From assembly GCA_001599715.1 (NCBI GenBank), contig BCHU01000007.1, positions 563,586 through 627,585 on the forward strand: a DNA stretch of 64,000 nt, read 5' to 3'. The first letter of the stretch is position 1; the number at the start of each line of letters is the position of its first letter. Of the stretch, positions 10,505 through 22,823 are shown piece after piece. The DNA is from Phaeotremella fagi. Lineage: Eukaryota; Basidiomycota; Tremellomycetes; Tremellales; Phaeotremellaceae. The notes under the pieces were generated by a model, which was not told the origin of the DNA, did no database searches, and saw only the letters and a program-made list of their open reading frames with translations. The translations under genes were made by a program, and so were the position numbers.

Positions 10505-10916
10505 GGCGGAAAATTCACTTCCTTGTCTGTTTTACGATAGCTAAAGAGGTTGATGATACTCGTGAAAGATGTTGTTGATATTTTGTAATGATGTAAAAAG
10601 TGAAATTTCCAGATTTCGAAAAAGTACTTTAGAAAGACGGGATCAAATTTGATGTCTACCTTTAAACTATGACCACCTTTCAACATCGTCAAGGTGACTG
10701 GGTAAAAAGCTACATCTATCAATTTGTACATCGACTTTGGTTCCACAAACTTCAAGTGTTGAACTATTGGATAGACAGGTTAGCTCCAACATAGAAATAG
10801 CATCGAAGAACGTCCATCACAAAGATCAGCATATCACATCAATTTGTCATCATCGGCGACCAACATCATCTTTGGAGTTTCAACATCAACACCGCATTTG
10901 AAGAGCAATCGTCACC
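10505..10916. promoter_or_regulatory. Divergent promoter region of uL3m and the Chs4-like gene
   Basis: This 412-nt stretch lies between divergent ATGs. The part next to the Chs4-like gene (10840-10915) is a C/A-rich leader (CAACATCATC, CAACATCAACACC) typical of mRNA leaders in this genome. No gene is seen. Confidence 0.5.
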
Positions 10917-12474
10917 ATGCAGGCGGGTTCTACCGCTTCGATGTATTTCGAAGACCCACCTTCTGAGTTAGGAATGGGTCATCCTGGTGGAGGTAGTAGA
11001 CATACGAGAGTAATGTCTCAATACTCAGTCAATCAACCCCCACCTCTACTTGATCAATGTAAGTCAACGGTTCCCATCAACACCTGTACTTCGAAACTTA
11101 CATTCACTTAGCCCATTTACGTCCTGGAAATCAAGCAGCTTTACTGAGTCACGATCGGACATTAGAATTATATCGAGAAAACGCTAAAAAAACAAACGAC
11201 CCCGAGTTAATCTTTGAATTTGCGGTTTTCATGCTAGACGCAGCGAAAACTATGGTACCAACTCCCAACCCCGATGATCCGCCTTCCTTACCAGGTGCCA
11301 AGACACCTCACAACGCCTTAATCGAGAAACGTGATGAAATCATCAAAGAGGCTACAGCTTTATTGAAACGTCTAGCTGATAGAGGTTTCCCTGATGCGCA
11401 ATATTTTTTGGCGGATTGCTACGCCAACGGTATAGGAACTGTTAGAGGTCGACAAGATTTCGATAGAGCTTTCCCTCTGTTTGTACTCGCCGCTAAACAT
11501 GGTCATCCAGATGCTTGTTATCGTGCTGGAACTTGTTGTGAACATGGTTGGGGTTGTCGGAGGGAATCGGCTAAAGCTGTACAATTTTACAAGTGAGTTG
11601 TTTTGGAAGTTCTAAAAATAGGCGTTTCACTGATTTCTGTATAGAAAAGCAGCAGTTGCCCTTCATCCAGGTGCAATGTACAGACTTGGAACGGCTGAAT
11701 TAAACGGATCACTCTCGTTGTCAAGAAGACCTAAAGAAGGTGTAAAATGGTTGAAAAGATCTGCTGAACATGCGACTGAAGAGTTCCCTCATGCTTTACA
11801 TGAATTAGCGTTACTTCATGAAAGGGGTATCGATAACGTTCTATTCGTTGATTTCGATTATGCGGCGGAGTTGTTAGCTCAAGCAGCTGAATTAGGTTAT
11901 GCACCCAGTGCATTCAAATTAGGTGAATGCTACGAGTATGGTAAAATGGGATGTCCGGTCGATGCTGCTCTATCAATACATTATTATGTAAGTGGGTCGA
12001 GTAGACAGGGATGGATTTGACTACTAACTACTTTATGTAGAATATCGCTGCTCAACAAAACCATCGAGATGCTTGTTTCGCCTTGACAGCATGGTATCTA
12101 GTTGGATCACCTGGTGTCTTGCCTCAATCAGACACCGAAGCATTCTTATGGGCCAAAAAAGCTGCTGAAGCCGGTCTAGCAAAGGCTCAATATGCCGTAG
12201 GTTACTTCATCGAGGTAAGTATAGCAACACCAAATCCGATCATCACAGTAATACTAACTAAAAAATGTAGACTGGTATAGGAACGGAAGCAGATCCTCAA
12301 TCAGCCATGAAATGGTATAAACAAGCTTCTGAAGGTGGTGATAAAAGAGCTCAAAAAAGATTGGCGTCAACCAATAAGACTGGTAATGCAGTTTTAGATA
12401 GACGTTTAGAGATTGAAGCTATGAAAGATGAATCTAGAGCTGCAACTGGTAAAGAGGGTTGTGTTGTCATGTAG
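10917..12474 (+). CDS. CHS4: Chs4/Skt5-like chitin synthase activator with Sel1 repeats and a CaaX box
   Basis: A regulator that recruits or activates a class IV chitin synthase at the plasma membrane. Five exons (10917-11058, 11112-11592, 11645-11987, 12041-12214, 12271-12474) give 447 residues. From about residue 120 there is a series of Sel1-like repeats, for example ALLKRLADRGFPDAQYFLAD, then RAFPLFVLAAKHGHPDACYR, and AFLWAKKAAEAGLAKAQYAV. The protein ends KEGCVVM. CVVM is a CaaX farnesylation motif, like the CVIM end of yeast Chs4. The N-terminal region is shorter than in yeast. Other Sel1 proteins exist, but repeats plus the prenylated end fit Chs4/Skt5 best. Confidence 0.82.
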
Positions 12475-12745
12475 GGTGGTTAGGACGATGGGGACAATAT
12501 TTATGTGTGGTGTTGGACATGTTTTTCTCTTATACCCCTTTTCATACATTTTGTAGCAATTGTGACATACATTTAATGCACGCAGGACGAATGGAGATAT
12601 AGTTTGCATGTCCATAAATTATCTATGAGAAGATTTAAGAAATTCTATAGATGCAAGGGAAGATAGATTAAATACTGTAACTACAAGAAGTATGATATAC
12701 ATTTTTGATGAACGAGAAAAGTCAAAGTAACTACAAAACATTTAA
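12475..12745. other. Convergent 3' region of the Chs4-like and ABC transporter genes
   Basis: This 271-nt AT-rich stretch lies between converging stop codons. It holds both 3' UTRs and no visible gene. Confidence 0.5.
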
Positions 12746-15700
12746 TTATAACTTTTTCTGTGTATAAGCAGCAGCATCGTTCTGGATTTTGACCAGATCC
12801 TGTCTATTCAAGTTCTATTTTCATGTCAGTTGATACGTCACTTCGGTGCGAACTCACTTTTTTATCGCATAAACTTCTAAAGATTGATTCGGGATTATCG
12901 AAAAGGTTTAATGGGGTATCGAACTGTTTCTATCAGTTTTTGAATGAAATTCAAGACTTACTTCAGCAACTCGACCGGCGTCCATTACCAAAATTCTATC
13001 ATAATAAATAACAGTTTGAAGTCGATGGGCGATACTCAATAACTGTTCCTTGTTAGTCGTGTTCAAGGTCAGGAGAACCGGACATACAGTGATATCAGAG
13101 AATTCAGTTTGGATGATTCGTTGAATCAACGCGTCCGTCTCTGGATCAACTGAACTAGTCGCCTCATCAAGCAAAAGAATTTTGCTGCCTCTGACCAAAG
13201 CTCTTACCAACGCGACTAAAAATGTAAGTCAGTCTCAAATGATCAAGTAGGAAACAGACAGGATTTACGCAATTGTCTTTCACCAGCACTAAAGTTTCCA
13301 CCTTCATTTTGGACGGTGGCGTCTAATCTAAATTTATCTCTTAATGAATTCGAGACAGAAGAATCGGAATGGATTAGATTAAGAGCGTCGTTAAGTTCAG
13401 CATCTGATTTGACTGATGTAGGGTCGATATTATCACTACAAGATTTATCAGTTTCATTCTTATCATCTTGGGAATTAACTAACCGAATAGTCCCACCGAA
13501 CAAGAAAGCGTCTTGAGGAATGATAGCAAGTTTATTTCTTACCTACGTGTCGTCAGTCTCCTACCAAACAGATCCAAGACCAAGACATACAGTATCCAAT
13601 CCAACACTCTTAAGATCTCTTCCATCAACTTCAATCTTTCCACCACATACTTCAACAGTTCTGAAAAGCGCTTGTGCGATCGATGATTTCCCAGCACCAG
13701 TTCTACCGATGATACCAACCTTCTCGCCACCCTTGATGGAGAAATTCAATCCTTTCAACACAAGTGGTAGTTCGGCTCTATATCTCAATTCGACGTCTTT
13801 GAATTCGACTTGACCATTAGTTGGCCATTCTGTCAAGGAATCCCCGGGAAGGATGGCGTCGGCTTCTTGGGGGAGATCGTTGTAGTATTGAACTCTTTCT
13901 ACGTTGTTCTAGGGAAGTTCAGCTTTCAGAACAAACAATGAGACTCACCATCTCTTGTTCCACTTGAGCAAACAATTGGACAAGTTGCGAGAAGACTGAG
14001 GCAGCTGACAGCGAATAAGTAAGAACGACACCAAGTTTAGAAGGCGAAATGTCGTTTCTGAAGATTGAACCAAACATGGATACCAACTATTAATGACATT
14101 AGCTATCATCAACTAAACGAATCACAAAACTTACCATGATCAAAGTATACGACAGCAGGTCAAGACGAATACCCAACCATCTTTGAATTGTGATCTAGAG
14201 CGTATCAGCGGATGTCCAATCGTATAGAAACAGACTTACCGTAATGATATAAGCTTGCTAATTGGTGGAATTTGGAGTTAGCAAGAACTTTGTAGCCAAA
14301 TCACACTTACACATTCCACATTAACAGTTTCCTGTAATCTTCTCTCGAAATTATCTTGTTGTCCAAAAGCTCTAATGACAGCTAAACCAGATAACTACGA
14401 ATGGTCAATTGATAAGTCCAATAAATAACGTTACCTGTTCACCGAAAGAAGAATAGATGAAACTTCTAGAGATCGAATCTAATCTCTTGACTTCACGGGA
14501 AGTTTGACGATAATATGAAGCGGCAAGATACTAATTTGTCAGTGTTGATCTAGAATCGTACTTACATAGCAGATACCGAGAGGAATGAACATCAAACCCA
14601 AATATGGGAAAGTGTAAATAACCAAAGCGAACGTTCCAACGACGTTTAAACCGTTACTAGTACGGTATCAGTAAGAACCACAACACACGACTCACGTTAA
14701 AAGTTGATTCCAAACTTGAGATAAACGATCGTCAAGCATTTCGATATCTTTAGACAATCGACTGATGATTCGTCCAGTCGGAGTCCGATCGTGCCAACCG
14801 ACAGGACTTCTCATGACTCCCTTCCAAGCTCCGTCGAATAGTTTGAAGGAAGCTCGTAATCCAGCGAGAATCATTACATACATAGCGGCCCACTGCAATA
14901 ATCAGTATCCAAATTGATGTACTGTTCGATCAACTCACAGTGAAAGCAGCCATTGCGAGACCAAGACCTGTAGAAATTGAGAACAACATAATCAAAGGTT
15001 GAAATCACTCACAAGCATAAACAGCCATATAATCGCCTTGATCAAATCCAGCCACTGAATTTGCTGACCAGAAACCCAAGAATAAAGAGTTACCGACACT
15101 GGCACCTTGATTAACGATAAGAAGGATCCAAATGAGCAAGAACCAAAGTGGATGACCCATTGATTTGACGTATTCTTTATAAACTCTCCAAGAGACTGCT
15201 CCAACTTCTCTTTCTTCGTCAAGAACAAGTTTACCTCCTTTTTGAGTTTTGATATCTTTGTTTTCGGCTTCTGGTTTTTCTTCGATAGTATCAGAAGGTT
15301 CTTGTAACGACGATGAACCGAATTCCTCCATTAACGTTCTGAAAATTCCTTCCTCCTCTCGTAAAGCCTGTAAAGTCAGTGGGAGGTGATTGTCAAGCAC
15401 TCACGGCAAAAGTTCCTTGTTGAATGATATGACCTTCATTGTTGTCATCCCTATCCAGGACGAGTACCAAATCCGCTCGAGGGAGGACGTCAAGATGATG
15501 AGTAACGAGAATTCTAGTACGATGTGCAAGTGGACCGTCGAGAATACATTTGTGTAAGAGATGATGACCAACGTGAGCGTCGACGGCTGAGAGTGGATCA
15601 TCAAGAAGAACGACTTCGGATTGTTCATACGCAGCTCGAGCTAGACAGATACGTTGTCTCTGTCCCCCAGAGAGCGTAATTCCCTTTTCACCAATTTTTG

Positions 15701-18408
15701 TCCTGAAAGTTAGTTGGTTTCATGTGAGTCACTTACAAATCACCATCACCCCACATTTCTATGTCGGGTCGTAGACCACAAGCGTCAATGATTTCGTTGA
15801 CTCGATTGATATCGACGTTTTCGGGTTTAGTTGAGAAAGTAATGTTCTCTCGAATAGTACCCGATTGAACCCAGGCGTGTTGTGGGACTGAGTGTTAATT
15901 GTAAGCAGATTAACAAAAACCTACCATAAGAAACTGAACCTCCAAAGACAACATGTCCATGAACCAAACGCATCTCATTGATTAATCCGGACAACAAAGC
16001 TGTCTTCCCGGTACCGACTCGACCAACAATACACACAAGAGAACCTGTAGATGTTAGTAGCGTTTAACACCAGTCACACTCACCTGTTGGTATTTTCAAA
16101 TCAATATCACGTAAAGCAAAAGGAACACCTTCATCTTTCTTAACCACTTTTTCTTCGATTGGAGGTAACCCTTTCTTTTTACGTTCGGCAGCTTCCTTCT
16201 TAGCAGCTTTCGCAGCTTTCTTGGCAGCCTTTGGACCAGCTCTATCTCTCAAACCGAATTTCTTTCCACCCATCGAAGCGTCTGGTGGAGCTACACTGTC
16301 AAATTGGAAATCACCTTGAACGTCTATTGCGTGTTTCGCATTTGGATCTATTGTAAGTTCTCTCTTAAGTTCTTCACACTGTAGGAGACTTCCGATACGA
16401 CCTGTGAGGTTAGTTGAATCATGGCAGTTGACCTACCGATAGCGACAATGGCATCCGTCACAGCTGTGAAAGACATTGGTAACAATGAAATTGGCATCTT
16501 CAAAACGTTGAAATATTGTAAACCGGAGAAGATCAAAGCAGCATTGAGTGGATGACCAGTGGCACCATAGGTAATGAAGGTTACTACGAGCGTTAGCTAT
16601 AGCATTAAAACGCCTACTCACAGACTGATGCTAAAACAGGGATGAAGGTCGCGATAGCAAACATTGACGATCTGTTGATACCGTTTCTTCTCAATTTCGA
16701 TAATTCCTGTCGTCGAAGTGCTGAAACCTTTTCACCGAAAAAGTTTTCATAAGCGTAAAGTTTGACGGCACGGATGTTGTTGATAATCTGGAGAGCGGTA
16801 AGTTCGCATTTGATACCAATTGCACTCACTTCTGACAACAATCTAACACGAGTGTCGACGATCTTCATCTGGGCTTGACGATAGGTAATCATTCGAATGA
16901 ACATGAGGCCTGTGATGTGTTAAAATATTTCCTTGTGTATGCTCACCTTGTATGGGGGTTGCTAAGACCAGTACCTAAGAAGCGTTAATCGATTCGTGAA
17001 ACAAAGAAGAAAACCACTTACAAGTAATCCAACCAGGGCTGAATAACCTAATGTGTAGATCAAAAGAGCGATACCAACAACAATCTGAATAGGTTGAATG
17101 ATTAGATTCAAAGTCATTGGTGCGGAGAAATCCTAAACATGTCAGAAAGCCCGACTAACCCCTACCCACCAAAAACGAAGCATCAGCAGAGACCATGGTA
17201 GTAAGTCTACCGTTAGTCATTTCAATTCTTGATTTCCCAGACAACCGCATAGACTTCCGGGCGATGAGATCGATTAAAGCTGATCTCATTTTGAAACCGA
17301 TGACAGCACCTCTTTGTTGAGATTGATAGTTGAACAAACTTGATGACATTTCCATAACGAATAGTGCTACTGCTAATCCAATACCGTAGCCAACGGAGTT
17401 TGGGACTGGAAGATCTGCAGTGGAGATCCCAGCGATTTCAGCTTGATGAAAGGCATAAGCTTCTTCTAATTGTGTCAAGATTTTCCTAGTGACCAAAGGT
17501 GCCGTTATCGAGAGTGCAGCTGCAAGTCAATAGTGCTCGTATGGTATTGGACCTACCACTGCATGTACCTAAAATGACAGCTTTCCACCATTCCCAGGCC
17601 ATGGTGACGTATAAAGCTCTGAACAAACTCATGTCGTATTCTTTACCATCTTCAATGACCAATTTCCCCTCTGAGATGAGTTTCGCTTTCTTCTTACCAT
17701 ATTTCTTCACATCTTCCGAATCAGGTTTGACTTTTTCCTTTGTGCTGTTGCTCTTCTTTGCAGCGGGTGTTACCTTTTCAGTGACCGAAGAATCCGGTTT
17801 CACATTGAAACTCGCTTCGGGAATAGTTTCACCTGCCATGCCTTCTAATCCAGATTGAGGTAATCCAGACCCGACATCACCTGCGATTTCTAAAATCGCC
17901 ATCTCCTCTCTCGCGACGTTGACGTCGTCACTTGCAGAAACTTTGTTAACAAGTTCTGTCGATATCTTTTCTGGATCTCCAGAAGTTGATTCGAGTTTTT
18001 TATCACTTCCTTCCAATGTTGGTTCTGAACCTGATAAAGAAGCTTGGGAAGAGGTAGTAGGCGGTGGTACATTAGTGATGAGACGTTTTGATGGGGGCAT
18101 TCGGACGATGAAATTCGATTGTAATTTATTGGCGATCTAGATTGTGAGTGGGATACCACGATTGGCACTTACGATTTGACATTGTAAATCGTCAGTTAGA
18201 GTCCAGAGATCTATAATCAATCAGTACAATCGACAATAATCCTTCACATACCTTCAATTTGAAGAGGTCTTGAAGCTCCAACTTTCATAATAGGAGCTAC
18301 CCATTGGAACAAAGCTCTTGAGACGATGTTAGCCTTTTGTTGTGGGAGAGGTATTCCATTGAAGATAGCTGCCGGAGCGGGTTTGGGATGATAAAATGGG
18401 ATAGGCAT
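12746..18408 (-). CDS. YOR1: Yor1-type ABC transporter (ABCC/MRP family, full-size)
   Basis: An ATP-driven plasma-membrane efflux pump of the short ABCC type, about 1,500 residues in roughly 20 exons. The start at 18408 reads [20 protein letters not shown] and then [15 protein letters not shown]. There is no TMD0. A Lys/Ser/Glu-rich insert (17640-18080) precedes TMD1. NBD1 shows Walker [15 protein letters not shown], signature [17 protein letters not shown] and Walker [16 protein letters not shown]2 shows Walker [17 protein letters not shown], the divergent signature NFSAGERQ typical of Yor1/MRP NBD2, Walker [13 protein letters not shown], and AHRLQTV. TMD2 contains [20 protein letters not shown], a strongly conserved ABCC coupling-helix segment. 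The C-terminus, after a small intron, is [12 protein letters not shown]. Exact substrate is unknown; yeast Yor1 exports oligomycin and organic anions. Confidence 0.92.
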
Positions 18409-19287
18409 TGTGGTAAAGTCTGAGTTACCAAGAAAATAAATTGATTGCTATCGATCTTGACAAGTAACTGATATGACCAACGTATATTTGAAGCGGTCAA
18501 TAGTCCAAGAAGGCCGCGCGTAAAAATACAGCGACGATCTAAGTTTCCTTTCGAATTCTTTGATTGTTTTCGGCAATCTTCGACGTCAGCTTTACGGCGT
18601 TGGGTAATTGGTCGATGAGAGTAAATAAGATCTCGGAGTTCTAGTCGTCCTCAAAGGATGGTTTGAAGTAGGAGATTGAAATGGTTGGTGTTTATTTATA
18701 TCAATGCCGAGTGAAATCGTATCGTCATGCGAGTGGCGTGAGTTGGAGTTGATATCGGGGAGAATCCGAATGAATTGTTCTGTACTTGAAAGAATGAATG
18801 GCAATGACAGATGTCTTCAGAGGAATGCTTATGATATTACGTCTGATCTGTTGAAGGTAGAGTATGAGGGAATATGGGTTGAAGTATGTTCAGCCAGATG
18901 ATTGACTTAAATCGAAAGCGTAAAACTTGTTATTTTGGCTTGATTCAATTCGATTCCAGTCAACAACACCCGATGACCGGGGGAAGAGAGACACACCGTG
19001 GGAAAGAAGTATATTGAACCAATCAGATCAAGGATAATGGTGATATCAAAAGGTGAGAGTATGGGTGCATGGGTGCTGTGAGATATGATCCTAAGATCCA
19101 GCAGCTAGTAACGTTGGGGAGAGTACTGTTGATGATGACCAAGAGGCTCATGATGGCATGAAGCGATATGTAATAAGTAGTAGTCCAAATGCCACGTGGC
19201 ATTAAAACATCCCATACATTTAACTGACACCTCAATCTCGTCTTCGACTTCTCTCATAACAAAACGAAAACAACCACAAAAACTACA
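18409..19287. promoter_or_regulatory. Divergent promoter region of the ABC transporter and EMC6
   Basis: This 879-nt non-coding stretch is the longest intergenic region in the first 60 kb. It carries a perfect CACGTG palindrome near the EMC6 side (19191-19200). Purine-rich direct repeats (GGGGAAGAGAG-like) occur near 18978-19012. No open frame here looks coding, and no RNA gene is recognised. Confidence 0.5.
19191..19200. promoter_or_regulatory. Palindromic E-box GCCACGTGGC upstream of EMC6
   Basis: The 10-mer GCCACGTGGC is a perfect palindrome around CACGTG, the core bound by fungal bHLH factors (Cbf1, Pho4, SREBP-type). It lies 88 nt upstream of the EMC6 start. Position and symmetry support a functional site; the factor cannot be named. 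Confidence 0.4.
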
Positions 19288-19792
19288 ATGGCCCAACCAG
19301 CTCCACCACCAACAGCGACCTCTTCTCAATTCTCACCAACCTCCTCCCCCCTCCATCCACCCTCAGTAGCCCACAACAACAAAGTGATCTCATCCCTTTC
19401 AACCGTAAGTCTGTCTCCCTCTTTACGTCCTAAACCATGACTGACACCAGATACTTCAGTTATCAGCATGTTTCTCAGGCTTGGTAGCGGGGATACTAGG
19501 TTTCACCAACATATCAGGCTTCACTTTATACATCATAACCTCGATCCTATCGGCCTTAACCATATTTTTCATCAATTGTTCGATGAACGTTAATAAATAC
19601 GTTCCTCAGGCTCATACAGGTTCGACTACAGTTTCTTGGAAGGGTTGGATAGCTTTACTTGGGTTGGGACAAGAGAATTTTTTAGGGTTTCTGTTGTTTT
19701 GGATAGGAAGTTATGCTTTGATACATGGTATGTTTTGACTCCAATTTCATTTATCTAGCTCAACACTTACTTGTTTCACAGTGTACGATTGA
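19288..19792 (+). CDS. EMC6: ER membrane protein complex subunit 6 (EMC6)
   Basis: A subunit of the ER insertase that places tail-anchored and polytopic proteins in the membrane. Three exons (19288-19404, 19451-19727, 19782-19792) give 134 residues. After a Pro/Ser-rich N-tail the family core begins: HNNKVISSLST, then SGLVAGILGFTNISGF (TM1), SILSALTIFFINC (TM2), and the late helix GFLLFWIGSYALIH with the conserved terminus HVYD. The last coding exon is only 11 nt and supplies VYD; its frame closes with the upstream exon. Typical EMC6 length is 110-130 residues, so the protein looks complete. Confidence 0.93.
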
Positions 19793-19884
19793 TTCAGATT
19801 GTCATAGAGAGATGAAACGCTTGAGCTCAATGCATATATTACATGATTATAAATCTTTCTTTCTTTACTTCTCTTCTCTCTATA

Positions 19885-20604
19885 TTACCTAGCCCCACCC
19901 GTTCGAGGATCGATCGGAGTCAAAGGACAAAGAGCAGCAGCCACCGTCCTACCTTCTTCAGCCAATAAATTGAAAGTCGACGCAGCATTCCTCTAAAAAA
20001 AACACATCACAAATATAAGTCTAACACTAACAATTCATAACCATCCACTCACCGAATCCATGACATCCAGTTGTATCCCCAAACCAGAGATATAATCACG
20101 AACGACCCGAGGCGCAGGAATAACTCTTGAACCCGTTCCAAAAAGTAAAATCTCTATCCATCCCTCTCTGTCAGTTCCATCCACACCCAACACCCAAGAA
20201 AAGAAATACGTACCAGGTCTAGGAACTACAGCCTCGAAAACTCCAAATCGTTCTTTCCCCCATCCTTCCCATGCACCTTCACTCCCCCCTTTCCCGGATC
20301 CATCACCGATCGGTGGATCGACATCCCATAAGAAAGCGTTTCCACCCATGAGAATAGTTCCTCCTGGTATCACTAGTCCATCTGAGAGTACGAAACCGCG
20401 GGGTGTTAGTTTGTTCACTGTAAGTGCTGGTTTGTCGGAACTGTCGAATAGGTTTTGCAGGGATTGTTTGGGTTGGGAGGTGTGGAAGTTCCTTGTTTGC
20501 AGAGGGATATTCTTAATTTGTGATCTGGGTAGTTGGGTGATGGCTGCTCTTGAGGTTGTTGCTAGCTGTTTCAATAGATTTGAACTCATTCTTATCGATG
20601 TCAT
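19885..20604 (-). CDS. NDUFAF3: Complex I assembly factor NDUFAF3 homologue (DUF498 domain)
   Basis: A mitochondrial factor for NADH dehydrogenase assembly. Three exons (20604-20214, 20153-20053, 19992-19885) give 199 residues. The N-terminus is a presequence (LLKQLATTSRAAITQLPRSQ, then NFHTSQ). The DUF498 core reads LTPRGFVLSDGLVIPGGTIL, then after splicing VVPRPEILLFGTGSR, and GLGIQLDVMDSRNAASTFNL with LAEEGRTVAAAL. The first intron (20154-20213) is exactly 60 nt and has no in-frame stop, so reading through would insert 20 residues in the middle of PRPE-ILLFGTG. The family consensus argues for splicing. A second start at 20589 is possible. The presence of this gene implies that the fungus has respiratory complex I. 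Confidence 0.92.
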
Positions 20605-20830
20605 TGTTGTTCATTCTTGTTCATCGATTTCTAACCATTTCCTACGAACTTTAAACGTAACTCTATCTCTTACGTAATTTGGACTTTTGCTTTGGCCAGG
20701 CATCTGTCAGCTTCGATACATAAACTACTTACACTTATACTTGTACAACTACGAACTAAACTATTTACATATCTTCTTCTCGAACTATCGTCAACGTCAC
20801 CCTCCAACACCCCCTACAACAGCTCTTTCT

Positions 20831-22509
20831 TCATCCAAACAAACTCTTAAGTTCTGCTTTGAAATCGTTATAGTCGACATGTTTTCTCATCAATACCTCT
20901 CGTTCTTTGTCTGACATAGAACTGAGGTGTATCTCCCACCCTCTGATGTATTCAGATAACTTCATAGGAAAGTAGTTGTCGAAAGGCCCCTTCGATTCTT
21001 GTGTGTCGTCGTTACCATTATACATAGAAAGATATCTTCTAGATCTTTCAGCCTTCGTTCTGTCGTCTTTAACCTGTTGAGCAAAGTAGAATAATATCGA
21101 TTCTCGAACCTGGAAACGGACTTGAATATCGGAGAGTTTTCTAGATAATTCTTGAGCCCGTTCACGACTCTCTCAATGCTTTATTATCATATCGGTTGCT
21201 AGTTTGTTGATTACTGATTTTCGTGTTTAGGATGGCTATAGCTCGGTCGTGTTCATTTTGCTGTTCTTGCTTGAGGTCACGTATTTTTTGGATATCAGTT
21301 AAGTGATGTCTGATTGTGTTATCTTTGTCGGTAACAGTAACTTTGAGATCGTCAATTTTTTTCGAAAGAGTGTTTGAAATCTGTTGTACTTGAAGTTTTA
21401 ATCCGTTGATTATCTTGTCTTTCTCGTGAAAGTTGGTAAAATGATTTCTGATCGTCTCTGTCATTCTATCTTTCTCGTCGACCAAATTCTCGATAACACC
21501 CTCTTTTTCAGCGAGTTTTACTTTGAGCTCTTCGTTCTTCGTAAACCAGTCAAATGTCTCATTCTGAAGGTGAATACGGTTGTCAGCAAATTCTTGATGT
21601 TGGATTCTCTTTTCGGTCAAGAGTCGAGAGTTATGTGCTGTAAGTTCTGTGATCTTGTGGTCTTGTGATTCGTTTCGTTCGCAAACATAGGCGTATGAAG
21701 CTGATAACTGATCAATCTCTTCAGCTTGGGATTCGATTTGCCTTGAGAGTTCAGTAACTTGAGTTGATAATTGTATCAACCTTTCATTCTGTGACTTGTT
21801 GGCTGCTTTGAGCTCCATGTTTTTAGTTTCAAGGTCTTGAGAGTACTTGCGGTGCGCGTTCAGGTCTGAGCGTAAGTTTAATTCGGTAGCGGTAGGTCGA
21901 GTAGAATCGTTTGCTGATGTACTAGGAGTTGATAGGGGATCCATGAGCATATCTGATGAACGAGTATTTCCCTTTTAGATTGTCAGCTTACTTGAAATGT
22001 AATCAATAGCCTGTAACGAGTATACCTACATTTCCGCTGTTCTCTCCGCTGAATTCGAGATTGGAATCGATTTGAACGGAAGCCTCTCTGGTTGGGAAGC
22101 AGATTGATTGAAAGATGGTAGAAGCATCAGAAGGGGCTGGGGAAGACTAATTTGGGTCGGGTCAATTAAAATTGCCTTTGACAAGAGATCAAGAAAAACT
22201 CTCACCTCTTCAGCATTATTGATAACCACAGAGTTCTCGTTCATAGCGACACCTCCATTCTCATCGGCACGGAAAGCCTCATCTGCATGGATATAACTCC
22301 CATCTCGAGAGCCCTCTGGTAAAGGAGAAGAGACTTGTTGTGGACCACAACCTAGAGATATAATTAGCGATCAGAGAAAGGGATCACACCCACTCACGAT
22401 TGTTTTGAGTAGCAGCTCTTTTGGCTGGAGAGTCGTGATTGATGGAACTCGACTTTCTCTTCGTGGTCAGCATTGTAGATGTTTGATTGTCGATGGCTTC
22501 GATTTCCAT
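20831..22509 (-). CDS. Coiled-coil protein A of a local three-gene family
   Basis: Function unknown. Proposed exons are 22509-22398, 22351-22206, 22146-22030, 21971-21215 and 21150-20831, summing to 1452 nt (483 residues). The N-terminus holds a bipartite basic signal (KRKSSSINHDSPAKRAATQ) suggesting nuclear entry. The middle, about 230 residues, is a continuous coiled coil with heptads (LELKAANKSQNERLIQLSTQ-like, many Glu/Gln/Lys). The C-terminal signature is VRESILFYFAQQVKDDR, followed by an acidic/basic tail ending ELKSLFG. Genes B and C have the same order and signature. The 64-nt intron at 21151-21214 uses a GTAATC donor and joins two frames; without it the frame breaks at about 21165. 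Confidence 0.78.
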
Positions 22510-22823
22510 TGTGTATATTGGAATTAAAATTGAATTTAGATTGAAGAAAGAAGAAGAAGAAGAAAAGAACAAGTACAACAACAGAAAGAGGGTTAGTCAC
22601 CCAGCCTCACAACGGAATCAAATTCGCGTGTGCGGTGTCATACTTGTATGCCACTAGTTAAATCTGCCACATGTAGGCGTTATAATCGGTATTAAAAATG
22701 ATAGTGTATTCCGTTCCTCTCCGCCAATGACAAGTGAGATATAGTGATATAGTGAACAGAGACAATCATCTTGACATCCTATACATTTATTCTCAACACC
22801 ACCCCCTCACCACCCCCCCAACA
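22510..22823. promoter_or_regulatory. Divergent promoter region of coiled-coil A and RIP1
   Basis: This 314-nt stretch serves two divergent genes. On the A side the leader is pyrimidine-rich (TCTTC repeats) with TCTTCAATCTA at 22537-22547, shared with gene B. On the RIP1 side a CCAAT box lies at 22724-22728. Confidence 0.5.
22724..22728 (+). promoter_or_regulatory. CCAAT box upstream of RIP1
   Basis: CCAAT on the coding strand, 100 nt upstream of the RIP1 start codon. The HAP (NF-Y) complex binds CCAAT and controls respiratory genes, including Rieske genes, in other fungi. The motif is short and can occur by chance, so the link is inference from position and gene function. Confidence 0.4.

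Noticed and set aside
17499..17858. 119-residue plus-strand frame inside the ABC transporter
   Set aside because: It is antisense to the Lys/Ser/Glu-rich N-terminal exon of the ABC gene and has no domain or intron logic of its own.
20154..20213. Treating the 60-nt NDUFAF3 segment as coding
   Set aside because: It would split the conserved PRPEILLFGTG strand, and it has standard GTACGT and TAG ends.
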